A DNA stretch of 64,000 nucleotides from Carya illinoinensis (Eukaryota; Streptophyta; Magnoliopsida; Fagales; Juglandaceae): positions 7,503,001 to 7,567,000 of the forward strand of contig NC_056767.1 of assembly GCF_018687715.1 (NCBI RefSeq). The letters run 5' to 3'. The notes beneath the pieces are model-generated. The model saw only the letters and a program-made list of their open reading frames with translations. It searched no databases and was not told the DNA's origin. Below, one piece after another: positions 34,316 to 46,165 of the stretch. The translations under genes and the position numbers were made by a program. Each line of letters opens with the position of its first letter. Positions within the stretch are counted from its first letter, which is position 1.

Positions 34316-37300
34316 GGGCTTTCCTAATTCCTTCTATTTTGGTATGAAGATTTTATTTTATTTTTTAAATTTATGGGGCCTCTGCTTCTAATTCATCGAT
34401 TAGTCCCAATGCATATCTCCTACCCATCCCCAGTAACGAGGAAATTCAGAAAGTAAAGCATGCAGAAAGAAAGCAGCAAGAGAACAAAAGGCCTTTTCGT
34501 TTTGTCTTTTTGGAGGAGGATCGGAGAAGGAATATATAGAGGAGGGGATCATATAAAACTACAACAACTGAATCTAAAGCATACAACGTCGTTTGATCCA
34601 TCTTTCTGCCAATTTTCTTCCCTTATCTCTGTGTATTTATTTTAGTCAACTGGATGATTTGACGGACAACATCTCATGATTCATGTCCAGTGGCAGCTAA
34701 TGGAAAGTATCGACATATTCATGTATATGATTGATGATTTCGGGGTACATTCATAATTCCAATCTAGAAGAGGGAGCTAGCTCCTCCATGAGTTTTTTTT
34801 TGTTATTTTCCCCTCCTCTAGGTTGGAAATGTCTTGATGATTGTTTAATTTCCAAATCATAATAACTTTACAACAACAAACTTATAAATGAACCCAGAAT
34901 TATTGTCATGCAATTAATAAGTAATGTTCACACACTACACGTCGCATACGAGTCCCACACACCACTATAAAACTACGAGAAAAATCTGGTTATAAGTAAT
35001 TATGTGCATCAATCCAATGTGATTGATCAGAAAGTCAAACTTTAATGAAATTTGTACTAATTTAAATTTTGAATATGAATGCAATAACATTAGTACGCAG
35101 ATTCACTTGTATGTAGCAAAACTCAAAACTACGACCCCACACACCACTACAAAACAACGACTCAACAGTCGACTATTGAGTGATTCTCATGCGTTACCTA
35201 TGTCTCATGTAAGTCTCACGCACCGCCACAAAATGTCACCCCAATGATTATACATGTAACATCAGCAAATTCTTTATTCTCAACAGTTTGATATGCATTT
35301 TGTTTCAAGTTTTTAGAAGATATATGATAAAGATTATTTAGATATTTTTATAAGAATTGTTTTTCGTAATTTGTGAATGTTTTAGTTTTTGTATTTTTCT
35401 TTACAATAACCTAGACAAATTATTGGATAATTTTTTTCAATGTGTAAAGCGTAATTAAAAGTTTAAACATCATGAGTTGAAAATTTTTTTGTTTAAAGAA
35501 AAAAAACTCACTCTAATGTGGTAAGAGCATTCCCAATTGCCTTTTTTTTTTTTTTTTTTTATCATATTCTTTAAAATACATCATCAAAACTTACTTTTTC
35601 TATTTTACATATTGACTTTTACAATATATTATACATCAGTTTATCTATTTTTTTTATATTATTTAAATATTATATTTTTAATATTTTTTATTTATTTCAA
35701 ATATTTTTTCTAAACTATCAATAATATTTTTATATCTTTTAATATTTAAAATATCTCCCGATATACAATCTCATATCATTATCATGTTATATTTTAAATT
35801 AATCTAAATTTACAACCACTTCTATTGCCTCATGCAAACGACGAGATTTTGCTTGAATTGGAAATGTTGAGATTTGAAGCAGTAAACCTTGATGGAAGAT
35901 GAGTAGAACCTAATTGTGTAGAAGGAAGATGTGCGAAATGATCATGAGTTGTTATGAATTAAAGCGAGTTTCGGCAGTAGAGAAGAAAGTACATAGATGA
36001 GAGAGAAATTAATTAAATATATATACAAGTGTAAACGGTATACGCTACATATAGTGGTAACACTGTAGCAAACTAGAAATTAAAGATGAAATACATAATC
36101 GATTGGATGAGACTTTTGAGTTGATTTCTTGCATTCAAAATAAAAGTTGGACCAGCCCCAACCCTCATCTATCCCTATGGTCCTCAGACTTCTTTCACTC
36201 TGGATACCACTTAGGCACATAATTTATGGGCTGCCATTGGTTCACATAATTTAGTTCACTTAAATGTCTGCACTACTATTTCCCAACAACTTGAGAATTT
36301 CATGCCATGATGTGCAGTGAAATGGTTAACTCAAAAAAGCCTTTGGGCTTTGTGTATGGGCATTGTGTACTGAGCTGGGCGTGGCTACAATATTGAATAA
36401 CAGAAAAGCCGAGAAGAACTAAATTTGAGGCCCATGAGGAATTAGGGTCTCCGGGGGTGTAGCAGAGGGGATTGCTTGCCTCATGAAGAATTCCGATCGC
36501 CGGTAATGCCTTATTCGGATTGCAAGCAATCGGAATACCGAGTGCAGTAGAGTGGATCGTCTGAGGATCCTTGTGGACTGAGAAGAATGTTGTGAGTTGA
36601 TTGTGGGTAGACCGGGTGAGGCCTTGTTCGTATGCCACGACCATAGATGAGCTTTTGGGTACAAAAAATGCACTATGGATGACAAAGAAATTGATTGTTT
36701 GACGAGTTCAAGAACTAGAATGAATGGATGGCGGAATTCTTAATTTGATAGTTTCTTTCATAATTTAAGAATTAGACATAAACTCGACATGAAATTATTA
36801 GAATTGAATTTAATGATATAACTTAATTAAAAAGATTATGATTATCTCATATATAACACCCGACTTGGTACAGTTGTAACCCAGCATCGTAACTCAAATT
36901 ACTGGCCCTATTTTTAAAAGCTTAGAATTTGTAAAAATAGTTCGAATTAACTATCATATGAGTGATGCTATATATAATTATCAAGTGAGATATATTATTA
37001 TAAAATTAATTAATTTTTATGTGAATCTTTTATTTACTTATTTTTTAAATAGATTACACGATGCTTCCCCTATCCATAACTATAAATATTATTTTTTAAA
37101 AAATTAAATTCGACGGATTCAAATTAAAAAATAATATCTGTTCTGAAAAGGCAAACAGAGTGTTTGCTAGGCCCAACAACCCCATTCCAGGCCCAAACAC
37201 CAGCCCAGTCCTTCCCAAAATAAATTCCGAATTGTAGAACTGATCCAGAACAAGTGCTAGAAAATTGGAAGAATTTTCTCCCATCGGCTGCCCCTCCCAG

Positions 37301-37322
37301 TCTCTGTATCACAGACCGACCA

Positions 37323-37327
<5 letters not shown>

Positions 37328-37360
<33 letters not shown>
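37328..37360 (+). promoter_or_regulatory. Pyrimidine (CT)n tract in the 5' leader of the RING gene
   Basis: A CT run ends 9 bases before the ATG at 37369. CT-rich leaders (Y patches) are common near plant transcription starts; no clear TATA box is visible, fitting a TATA-less promoter. Confidence 0.5.
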
Positions 37361-37362
<2 letters not shown>

Positions 37363-37368
37363 CAAACA

Positions 37369-40300
37369 ATGGCTTTTCCACCACACCAGTTTCAACAACA
37401 ATACCAACCCCAACCACTTCAGCAACAGCACTCAAAATCCTTCAGGTAATACTGTTCAAAATAGTATATATTTATTTTGTATAATTACTTTCAATTTTCT
37501 TATATCGTTATTTACTCCCATTTCATCTTTTTTTTTCTTTTAAATCTCAGAAATTTGTGCACGATTGAAGGTCAGATATCGCAGCCAGCCGGCTATTACA
37601 ACCCCACTAATCTACAAGATCAGTCTCAGCATCCTCCTTATGTTCCTTCATGTAAAAGCTCTCGTCTTTAGTTATATTTTGGGGAAAATTTTTCAAAATT
37701 TAAACTTTGATTGTTCTTACTCCTTTTGATTGGACAGAAATTGTGGGAATTAAATTAAAATGAAAAAGGATTTAACTGAATAAATTTCTGTGCGTTTTTG
37801 GTTTCCTGAGAAAACGGACTACCACTTAGCTAGGGTTTCTTTTGATGAATAAATTGGCCTGAACGTTTATTTTCTTCGAAAACTAATCTGGAGGGTATTC
37901 GGATTTAACTTAATGAATTTCTGTGCGTTTTGAACCTTCGGTTTCCTGAGAAAAAGGTAATGCTACCACTTAGCTAGGGTGTCTTTTGATGAATAAATTG
38001 AGCGGAGTTTTTAGTTTCTTCGAAAAGTAATGGACAGAGTATGCAGGACTTGAAATTTGTTTTCCCTTCCATTCCCTCACTTTTTGCTCAAACAATCAGA
38101 CTTCAATCTTCAATATTTATTTGTGTCAATTATATCTCAAATTAACCCTGTAATAATTTTTTATTTTTCTAGTCCATGTTGCAGGGTTTGCTCCTGGTCC
38201 CGTAGCTGCAAACGATGGCAGCGATGGTGGGGTTGATTTGCCATGGAATTTTGGACTAGAACCCAAGAAGAAAAGATTGAAGGAACAAGATTTTTTGGAA
38301 AACAATTCTCAGATATCCTCTGTGGATTTCTTTCATCCGCGATCTGTCTCGACAGGTTTAGGTTTGTCCCTTGACAATACCCGCATGGCTTCCACGGGAG
38401 ACTCAGGTTTGCTGTTGCCTATTAGCGATGACATTGATCGTGAGCTGCGGCGACAGGATGCAGAGATTGATAGACTCCTCAAAGTTCAGGTCTTGGTTTG
38501 TTTAAAGACTTCGTCTTGGTGCTTTATTGTTGTTGCTGTTGTTGTTGATACTGCTGTTGTTGTGGTCATTATTATTGTTATAGTTAAAATGAGGCAGTAG
38601 TTTGCATTCATGTATTAGTTTAGGTAAGTTAAGTAATGCTCATAGCGTAACCAAGGAAGAAAAAAAGTGTTCATGGGATATCTGGTGTTTGCAGAACCAA
38701 CAAATTAACGATGCCCATCGTTTCTTTCCTAGACTCCTGGGCCAAGCAGTTGTTTCTCTGACTGATTTCAAGGAGATCATGAAATCGATTTATACTTTGT
38801 TAATTATCTAAAAAATATTCATAAGATATCTGGTGGTTGCAGAACACCCTATGAATTAATCAAGTCCATCGTTTCTTTCTTAGATTCAGGAGCCAGGCGG
38901 TTGTTTCCTTTGACCGGTTTCAAGGAGATTATGAAATCAGTTTTTACTTTGTTAATTATATAGTCTACCTTTATAGGATTTTTAAGTTATCAAGATGTCT
39001 GCCTTTATTTGCTTTTAGGTCATAATTCTGTTCAGATGAACTATGTCTTCCAGCAATTTGAATATCAGAAACTTAAACTTGCTATCGTTGAGAAATATGG
39101 TTCCTTTATGTTTGTCTCATGTAGGATCCTGAAGTTAATGATTAGGAATTGGAATGATGCTTGTTTTCAAGGTTAAAAGGGTTGGTGCATGAGGTGATAC
39201 CTTGTGATGGAAGACTCCCAATTAGGCATTCCTATTTTGTTTATTTTGTACTTTGTTTTTTTTTTGTTTTTTTGATAAGTAAAAATATTTTATATATCAA
39301 AATGAGTAACCAAGTACACTGAATGTATACAAGAAAACACCTAGCTCATAATAAAGCTCCCCTAATGACCCAAAAAATTCCGAGAAAAACAACCCAAAAT
39401 ACACTAATCCCAAAATACCCAAAAATTACATTGAACCTCAACCCCTTGTTTCCCGTATAACTAATACCCAAGCCAAACCCCAACCCCTTGTGGTTCCCGT
39501 CTTCACATTGCCCTCCCTTTAGACTTCCCTCTAACTGAGCTACTTCCCTTAGTGTTGTAGTTAATTGCCCAAGAAAGACGCTGTAACTCACTATTTTTCT
39601 TGAAACTTTTGGTTTCAAGCGCGTGGCTTGCCTCGATCGCGGTGATTAATTCATTGAATTGGTCTTCGCATCCTCCTTGTGAAATCCCCATGAAAGGCAG
39701 AATCTCGTTAATTTTATGCAAAATCCTATCCGCTATCAGAGGAAAAGGGACAAGGGGAGCAACATTATCCGCAGACACATTAACCAATTGCATTCCCAAT
39801 TATGGACTTTCTTCCACGCAAGGAACCAATGACAAGTGTCGTACCTCCTCATCAATTCCATTGTTTCTTTCCATCCCCATTAGAGCTTCTGGGGTGACAA
39901 AAAGTCCCGTCACCTCAGGCGACCCTAAATGTGCAACTTTAGCGGATCCTACATCTCCTTTACCATTTTCAGTCAAGGGTGTAACACCGCCTAACGGCTT
40001 ATCCTATGTTACCTGAGCCGAATGATATTCCATTACTGCATTCTCTCACCAACATCCGACATAGACCCCACTTCAAATAGCCTAGATTTCCTTTTGACTT
40101 ACCATGCCCTCCTGGATTTGGTTATAGGGACAAGACCGAATCCGATCTTCCGTTTTCCTTTATCTAAATTTAAAGGAATCGGGTCTATCTTAGTCTTAAC
40201 AACCTTGTTGCCTCCAGCTAAAAGCGTGTCTATTTTCGTTGACAAGAAAGCTATCGCTGTCTATTTTGTACTTTGTTGGAGTTGCTTTTTCCAATTAAGA

Positions 40301-43300
40301 GGTTAATTGGGTGTTACTTCTGTCTATATGCTGTTATAGAAGTCCTTAAATTTAGTGTCTTGAAAATATGCTAGGGTGTTGTATGGTTTTTCCTTGCCCC
40401 TCTTCATTGTTTGGCAGGCAGTGATGAGATCTATTGTACGTGTAGCTTTCCAGCAATACATCAAAAATGGAAACTGGATAAGCAAGGCTTAATGGATGTA
40501 AATCTTCTGTTGTTTTGTTTTCATCTGGAATTTCTGTGGGCTTCTATCTTTCTTTGGCCTTTCCAATTCTCTTGGACTTCCATTGAGCCTCTTTGCTTTA
40601 GGGGGGGCGTGGGTGTGACACCGCCCTTCCCGTAGAATAGGTTTGTCATGTATGGTCATAGTATAATGCTCGGTTAAGAGATTCAATCACATAAAATACC
40701 TCATCTTTGGATCATAAAACTAACTTAGCATGGCAATCTTTCATAACATAAAAGCTGAAACATAAAAGAAATGACATAAACTAGTTCTATATGATACTAA
40801 CACTATTTAAGGCTTTGTTTGGTTACGCATGAGATAAGATGAAATAAGATGAAAGTTGAAAATTGAATAAAATATTATTAGAATATAATTTTATAATATT
40901 ATTTTTGTTTTGGGTTGGAAAAAGTTGAATTGTTTATTATATTTTGTGGGAGTTTGGGGAAGTTGTAATGATTATATCTCATCTCATCTACCAAACCAAA
41001 CCAAACCAGGTCTAAATGTCTAAATCATTAACTAAGTCTCTGGATGTTTATTCTACTTCTATCAATCCTTCTCTATATCCATGAAATCATCATCTGGGAC
41101 ATTAAAACAGAGAAACAAATGAGTCGAAAACTCAGTAATAGCACATCAAACCCCTAGGGGTTGGCTCAAGTAGTAAATGCCTTGGGCTTGGGGGTATTCT
41201 CCCCCCAGGTCTAAGGTTCAAATCCCTTTGGGTGCAAACAATCTCTAGGGGCCATCAAATTGGAGGATTTTTCCTTTGAATTACCTGAGGTGCACTTGTG
41301 AAAAACTCATTGCCGAAGGCCTGTGCACCTTCAGGATTAGTCGAGACGCTGTTCCTGGATACCCGACGCCAATAAAAAAGAAGTAATAGCTCATCCTACT
41401 GTAAACTTAACTTAGTTTAACATTGGGCTTAATTTTGAAAACTTTCATACAACATCACACATACACATAACCTATAGATCATTCATTAGTAGCATAAGCG
41501 GAATCAAACAGAATAATGGCAATACATGTAACATGGATGTATGCTTAACTGACTCCATGCAATTCCTATCATTTAGTTATCTTGTCTTTCACTTATTTTA
41601 TGGCTATCATAACATGTGTGCATTGGTCCAATTTTCGTTGATTGTATATGAGATATTGTAACATGAGGTGAACCACGCTTGAGTCCATGGCACTGTACAA
41701 CTTCTCATGACATGCTGAAACACGCTTGGGTCCATGTTATCACATAACCTATAGTAAATCACGCTTGAGTCCGTGGCACCACATATTATAACTTGTGGTG
41801 AAACACGCATCTCAAAACATAATAGCTTACATGTGGTGGACCACGCTTGAGTCCATGGCTTGCACATCCACCCATAACATAAGGTCAGTCTTAAAGTTTA
41901 CTTGTCATTCATGTGTTTTCTTACTAACTTTCATAATGCATGGCATAACATACTCTTGTGCATGGCATAACATTAAACATGACATATTAATATGAGTCTT
42001 GCATGACATAGCATAGTATAAACATGGCATAACATGATCCAAACATTACACAGCATACGTGTAATTTTTATAACATCTCATTCATTCTGACAACATGGAT
42101 ATCAGCATAGCATACATAGTCTCATGCACAAGGATTTCATCATAATTCATAGAGGTTCGTGAAAAGGGGCTAACCTTGAATCGGCTCGTAGTGTAGCGTA
42201 GGTAAGCATCACATTTTTCATGCAAAAAAGGAATATTTACAGCACACATAAAGTTATGATCATGCTACTTACCTCTTAGCGCTGCTTTCTAAATCTCACT
42301 TCATAGTTCGTTACCGAGAGAGAAGGGAGATGCGACGGTGGATCTGGGTGGCTGGGAGTCTCGGTGGCGCAGCTGGAGGTTCCCTCAGAATGGCGTGTGG
42401 TGATGGGCAGTGCCTGGTTGGCGAGTTCAATGGCTGCCAAGAGGTGTTCTGACTTCCTCGTTGGAGTTGTTTGTGCTTTCTGGCAAGGAGAGAGTCAGTT
42501 TGCTGTGAGGGAAATATGGGGTGTAGGGCAGTAGAAGAAACCCAATCAATTAAAATCACTATTGCAAACAGACTTTAATAATAATAATAATACTAATAAT
42601 AATATTAATAATAATTACTTATAAAAAAAATACTAATAATAATTATAAAAATAATAATTCTAAGCCCTAAATTAGGACCCATATGTTACAGCGAGGCCCT
42701 GTGCCTCTGTCCCCACCCCCCACCCCATCTCTTCCCCTCTCATGGTCAGTTGCAGGCCGCAGGGCATCCACCCGCATGGTGTAGCCATGCGGGGACGAGA
42801 CTTGGACCTGTCCAGGATATCCCTCGTCCGTTGTGTATGACCATGCGGGGATGAGACTTGGACCTGTCCATGATATCCCTCGTCCGTCCCGCATACACAC
42901 ACTGGCCACAGCCACCTTCCTCAACTTGTCTCTCCTTTCTCTTCTTCTCTCTCTTCCCTTTTTCTTCTTCTGCTCCTCCTCGTCCTCTAAGCCAGTAGAG
43001 ATGAGAGAACTTCTGTCCGTAACTTCGTTGTCGTGGGTAACAGCTGGTGACTACAACTGTCGGTGACACCGTGAGTCCGTGATGCCGTGATGCCGTGATG
43101 GGTTTTTGAGTTTAATGACCCACGGCTGCAGGCCTGCAACCATGGCGCGGCCTTGACCCCTGGTTCTGTTGTTCGATTTCGTTCAATTTGGTTTTGTGTT
43201 CAATTTGCTAGATTTTTCTGATATGTAAGTTTTGTTTGGTTTGATTTGTTAGTTTATTTTTCGGTTTTTGTTTAGATTTGTAATATCTGTAATTATTCTT

Positions 43301-44075
43301 TGCTAAGATTATTGACAAAGTGTGAAATAAACAAGATGGTAAAAATTAAAACAAACTTTAAAAAGTGCTTTGCTTTTCTTCACGCCCGCCACTCCTTACA
43401 CTCTGGGATGCACAGTTTGGAAGTTCCTTTCTGAGTGGGAGGGTATACTGCCTTGTATTTTTTGTTCTGCTATTGGCCAATAAGCACTTTGTAATCAACT
43501 GTTTGCACCATATAAAGTATTTCTTAATTTTTTTTTTTTAATAGGGTGAGCGATTGCGGCAAAATATTTTAGAAAAGGTCCAGGCCAGCCAACTTCAAAC
43601 TCTTTCAATTGTGGAAGAAAAAGCCCTTCAGAAATTCCGTGAGAAGGAGGTCGAGGTTGAGAGCATTAATAGGAAGAATGCAGAGCTTGAAGAGCGAATG
43701 GAACAGTTGACTGCTGAAGCAGGTGCATGGCAACAGCGCGCCAGATACTATGAAAACATGATTGCAGCGCTCAAATTCAATCTTCAGCAAGTTTATGCTC
43801 AAAATAGAGATAGTAAGGAGGGATGTGGCGATAGTGAAGTAGATGATACAGCTTCTTGCTGCAATGGCCGTTCCATTGATTTTCACCTGCTTTGCAAGGA
43901 TGACAATGACATGAAAGAGATGATGACTTGCAAGGCTTGTAGAGTCTATGAAGTGTGCATGCTTTTATTGCCATGTAAGCATCTCTGCCTCTGTAAAGAT
44001 TGTGAAAGTAGGCTTAGTTTTTGTCCTCTGTGTCAGTCCCCCATAAGTAATGCATTGCTCTTGTCGTTTTGCTGA
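37369..44075 (+). CDS. BOI/BRG-type RING E3 ubiquitin ligase, four exons
   Basis: Exons 37369-37445, 37551-37651, 38173-38489 and 43545-44075 have consensus GT/AG junctions and join in frame to 341 residues. The N-terminus is Gln/Pro-rich. A Leu/Asp-rich middle ends in ISDDIDRELRRQDAEIDRLL. A coiled coil (about 166-240) precedes a C-terminal C3HC4 RING: C294, C297, C309, H311, C315, C318, C325, C328. This arrangement is that of BOI (Botrytis susceptible1 interactor) and the BRG proteins, E3 ligases that ubiquitinate transcription regulators in stress and gibberellin responses. RING spacing and the LLLPCKHLCLC motif are typical. All exons look intact. The third intron, 5055 bp, contains a LINE copy, a solo LTR, a SINE and a MITE. 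The closest paralogue cannot be named without a search. Confidence 0.9.
38676..38962 (+). repeat. Tandem duplication (~145 bp) in intron 3
   Basis: Two diverged copies (about 38676-38820 and 38824-38962) share GATATCTGGTG-TTGCAGAAC, CATCGTTTCTTTC, CAAGGAGAT-ATGAAATC and ACTTTGTTAATTAT. Confidence 0.8.
39258..40261 (-). mobile_element. Truncated LINE in intron 3 with 16-bp target duplication
   Basis: A perfect 16-bp target duplication, TATTTTGTACTTTGTT, occurs at 39242-39257 and 40262-40277. On the minus strand the insert ends in TTTGATATATAAAATATTTT, TTACTTATC and an A-rich tail, the 3' end I know from plant L1 elements. Minus-strand frames include the C-terminal part of an ORF1-like protein (KTKIDPIPLNLDKGKRKIGF; ELQRLSWAINYNTKG) with stops. 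Endonuclease and RT are absent, so ORF1-type sequence lies directly next to the 3' end. Confidence 0.85.
40811..41012. mobile_element. Tourist-like (PIF/Harbinger) MITE nested in the solo LTR
   Basis: Ends GGCTTTGTTTGGTT and, reversed, GACCTGGTTTGGTT, with TAA on both sides (40808-40810 and 41013-41015), the 3-bp target typical of PIF/Harbinger. The interior, rich in GAGATAAGATGAAATAAGATG and GTTGAATTGTTTATTATATT, matches two other copies in the window (45442-45610 and 53786-54162). Confidence 0.75.
41148..41381 (+). mobile_element. tRNA-derived SINE nested in the solo LTR
   Basis: A 234-bp element between direct repeats AGTAATAGCACATC (41134-41147) and AGTAATAGCTCATC (41382-41395; one mismatch). 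Near its start it has a polymerase III A-box-like GGTTGGCTCAAGTAGT and, about 50 bp on, a B box GGTTCAAATCC. It ends in a short A-rich CAATAAAAAAG. These are the defining parts of a plant tRNA-derived SINE. Confidence 0.8.
41668..41860. repeat. Diverged tandem repeats in the solo LTR
   Basis: Four to five copies of a ~50-bp unit around ACGCTTGAGTCCATGGCA, analogous in place and style to the hairpin repeats of the other solo LTR. Confidence 0.7.
42787..42893. repeat. 56-bp tandem duplication next to the solo LTR
   Basis: CATGCGGGGAYGAGACTTGG, then ACCTGTCCAKGATATCCCTC, then GTCCGT, occurs twice, at about 42787-42833 and 42843-42889. Confidence 0.85.
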
Positions 44076-44192
44076 CTTCCCACTTGTTCTGTGCTCGTGT
44101 TTTCTTCTACGGCTCCTTTGTATTTTCAACATTGTTCAAGTTATCTGACATATTAGGCTTTCTGCACATTGTTTTTCGGGAATTGTATAGTA

Positions 44193-44198
44193 AATAAA
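44193..44198 (+). terminator. Possible polyadenylation signal of the RING gene
   Basis: AATAAA-type hexamer in GTAGTAAATAAAAAATC-like context about 120 bases after the stop codon. Confidence 0.4.
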
Positions 44199-44387
44199 AA
44201 ATCTTGTGCCTATATTTATATTCTGATGTAGACCTATATGTTTGAAATTACTAGAGTCAAGAGTATATATATTAGCATAGATCTTTGTTTGGTGCATAGT
44301 TTTGTATTTAGGTTAAATATTCTGGGATAAATAAAGAAATCTTAAAACTACGGTTGACATTGATGGTGGATATCCATATGCCTGGGC

Positions 44388-44665
44388 AAGGAGGATATGA
44401 TATATAACTTCTTGCAGAAATTTAAGTGTCCATTGAGATTTTGCCATTATTTGTCGGGCCATATGCGTTTGGATACAGAATAGGTATTACGAGCAGGACG
44501 GTGTGTGCTGGTTTGGACTCATCCTTCACACTGCTTGATGTAGGGAGAGCAAGGAGGATATGATATGATATATAACTTTCTGAAATTCAAGTCTCTGGAG
44601 TGAGATCTTTGCCGTTATTCGGCTGGTCATATGCGTTTGGGTACAGAATAGTTATTAAGAGCAAG
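44388..44665 (+). repeat. Direct duplication downstream of the RING gene
   Basis: Both copies run CAAGGAGGATATGATAT ... GCCATTATT/GCCGTTATTC-GGC ... CATATGCGTTTGG-TACAGAATAG. They are about 160 bp apart and clearly diverged. Confidence 0.75.
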
Positions 44666-45441
44666 CTATTGTTGGATGATGTCACATTGCAAATCAAATT
44701 CACACTGTTAAAATCAAATTCATTTGCAAATCAAACAAGCACATTGCCATGTTAGCAATGTGGAGGTTTTCTCCTCCACTCGCACCGACTTGCAAATATA
44801 ATTTTTCTAAGAATGAATTGAAGGTCCGGGTAAAACAGGCATCAAGGCTGCGTGTTTCAAGTACTTGTGCTCACTAGACCTTTACTTGCTGCTGCTTAGA
44901 ACTTGTTCAAATTAATGTGTAAATGCACAACTCTTCTCATGTGTTTTAGCCGGTATGCATTCCCTGCGGAGTAATAGACGATCATATTTTAAATTGAGGA
45001 TATTTCAAGTACGTGTGTCGTTTTCGTTGCATTGTGTATGTTCCTTTTAAATCTATGCAAATAGCAACCTTTTTTAGGTCCTAGTAGTATCATGGTTCAC
45101 TGATCTTGTCACATCTTGAACAGTTTTATACTGCATTATGCAATGGAACCACTTGTGTCCGTTTGCACAATTTTATTCTGCACTACAGAACCACTTGTCA
45201 TTGTCAAGTAAACAAGGAAATATGATTTAACAGAATAGAAATAGAATGACATACTAGAATATCGTAGATGAATTCCCTTGATGAAAAATTCTCTACAAGG
45301 AAACAGCGATTCTTTGGGTTGGCTCAAGACTGGGAGAAAGGAAAGTGCAACAGCTCTTCTTGTTTGGGGCTGTTGATGCTCGGATCCCTTTTGTTATATC
45401 TAAGGTTCTCTGCCATTACTTTCACGTAAGGACAGGAATAA

Positions 45442-45610
45442 GACCCGGTTTGGTTTCACAAATCATTTTATCTTATCTCAACATTTAAATATCATTTAAA
45501 TATAAATAATTTTTAGTTTCAACTTTTTAATATTTTTATCTAATCATTACAACTTTCTTAAACTTCCCAACAAAATCAATTTTTTCAAATCCGAAAACAA
45601 AAATTATATT
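45442..45610. mobile_element. Tourist-like MITE, truncated copy
   Basis: Starts GACCCGGTTTGGTTTCACAA after TAA and carries, reversed, the interior of the MITE family at 40811 and 53786. The opposite terminus is not visible. Confidence 0.6.
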
Positions 45611-46009
45611 AAAAATGTACAGTCTGATCATCTTTTAGCTTTATAATTTTTTTAATCAACTGGTTTTCTCCTTTTTCAAAATTTTATAAAAATTTAAACT
45701 TAAGTTATTTTATTATTATTTATAAATTATTTTATATGGCATAATATACTTGATGTTATGATATCCATTATTTCAATGGCCTTGAAAAGCACAAAGCCTG
45801 TAACGAAAATTCAAGCAGTTGGATATACATCTGGGCCTGGCCTCGGTCTGTAATAGCATCCTAATATCCATGTTTGAAGTAAAAAGGCTTTCTGTTCCAA
45901 TTATCTGTAGTCTAGTTGTCTTTTGTTAAAGATCAATGTGAGCTACGGAATAGGAATTTTTTTTTCCCTCTTTAGCAGGAAGTAATAGAAGAGAGTTTTG
46001 TTATATAGA

Positions 46010-46165
46010 AGTAAAGTTGTATACTAATCTGTATATTAATATTGATTCATTTATATTTAAAATTTAAATTAACACCGTTTTTACTAAAATCTACTTTTTA
46101 ACCAATCACATTAAATTGATATACATATTAGTGCACAAATATGCTTGCAATTAAATTTTTCTATA
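46010..46165. repeat. Palindromic MITE, family A, copy 2
   Basis: Shares ACTAATCTGTATATTAATAT-like ends and a TTATATTTAAAATTTAAATT core with 16683-16845. Confidence 0.65.

Larger units (their letters stand above)
40614..42690 (-). mobile_element. Solo LTR (2077 bp) in intron 3, with nested MITE and SINE
   Basis: On the minus strand it starts TGTAACATATGGG (42690) and ends GGGCGGTGTCACA (40614), the same style of ends as the 3.37-kb solo LTR. Flanking five bases are GTGGG and GCGAG, which differ only by two transitions and could be a decayed GCGGG target duplication. It contains a diverged tandem repeat of CCACGCTTGAGTCCATGGC (about 41668-41860), a MITE (40811-41012) and a SINE (41148-41381). 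No retrotransposon coding sequence is present. It is oriented opposite to the host gene. Confidence 0.7.

Noticed and set aside
36300..36685. Two overlapping minus-strand frames (114 and 88 codons) before the RING gene.
   Set aside because: No known domain, no second exon and no promoter evidence; not supported as a gene.
39600..40306. Plus-strand frames of 138 and 94 codons in the RING gene intron.
   Set aside because: They are shadows of the minus-strand LINE ORF1 remnant, which is recognisable and bounded by a 16-bp target duplication.
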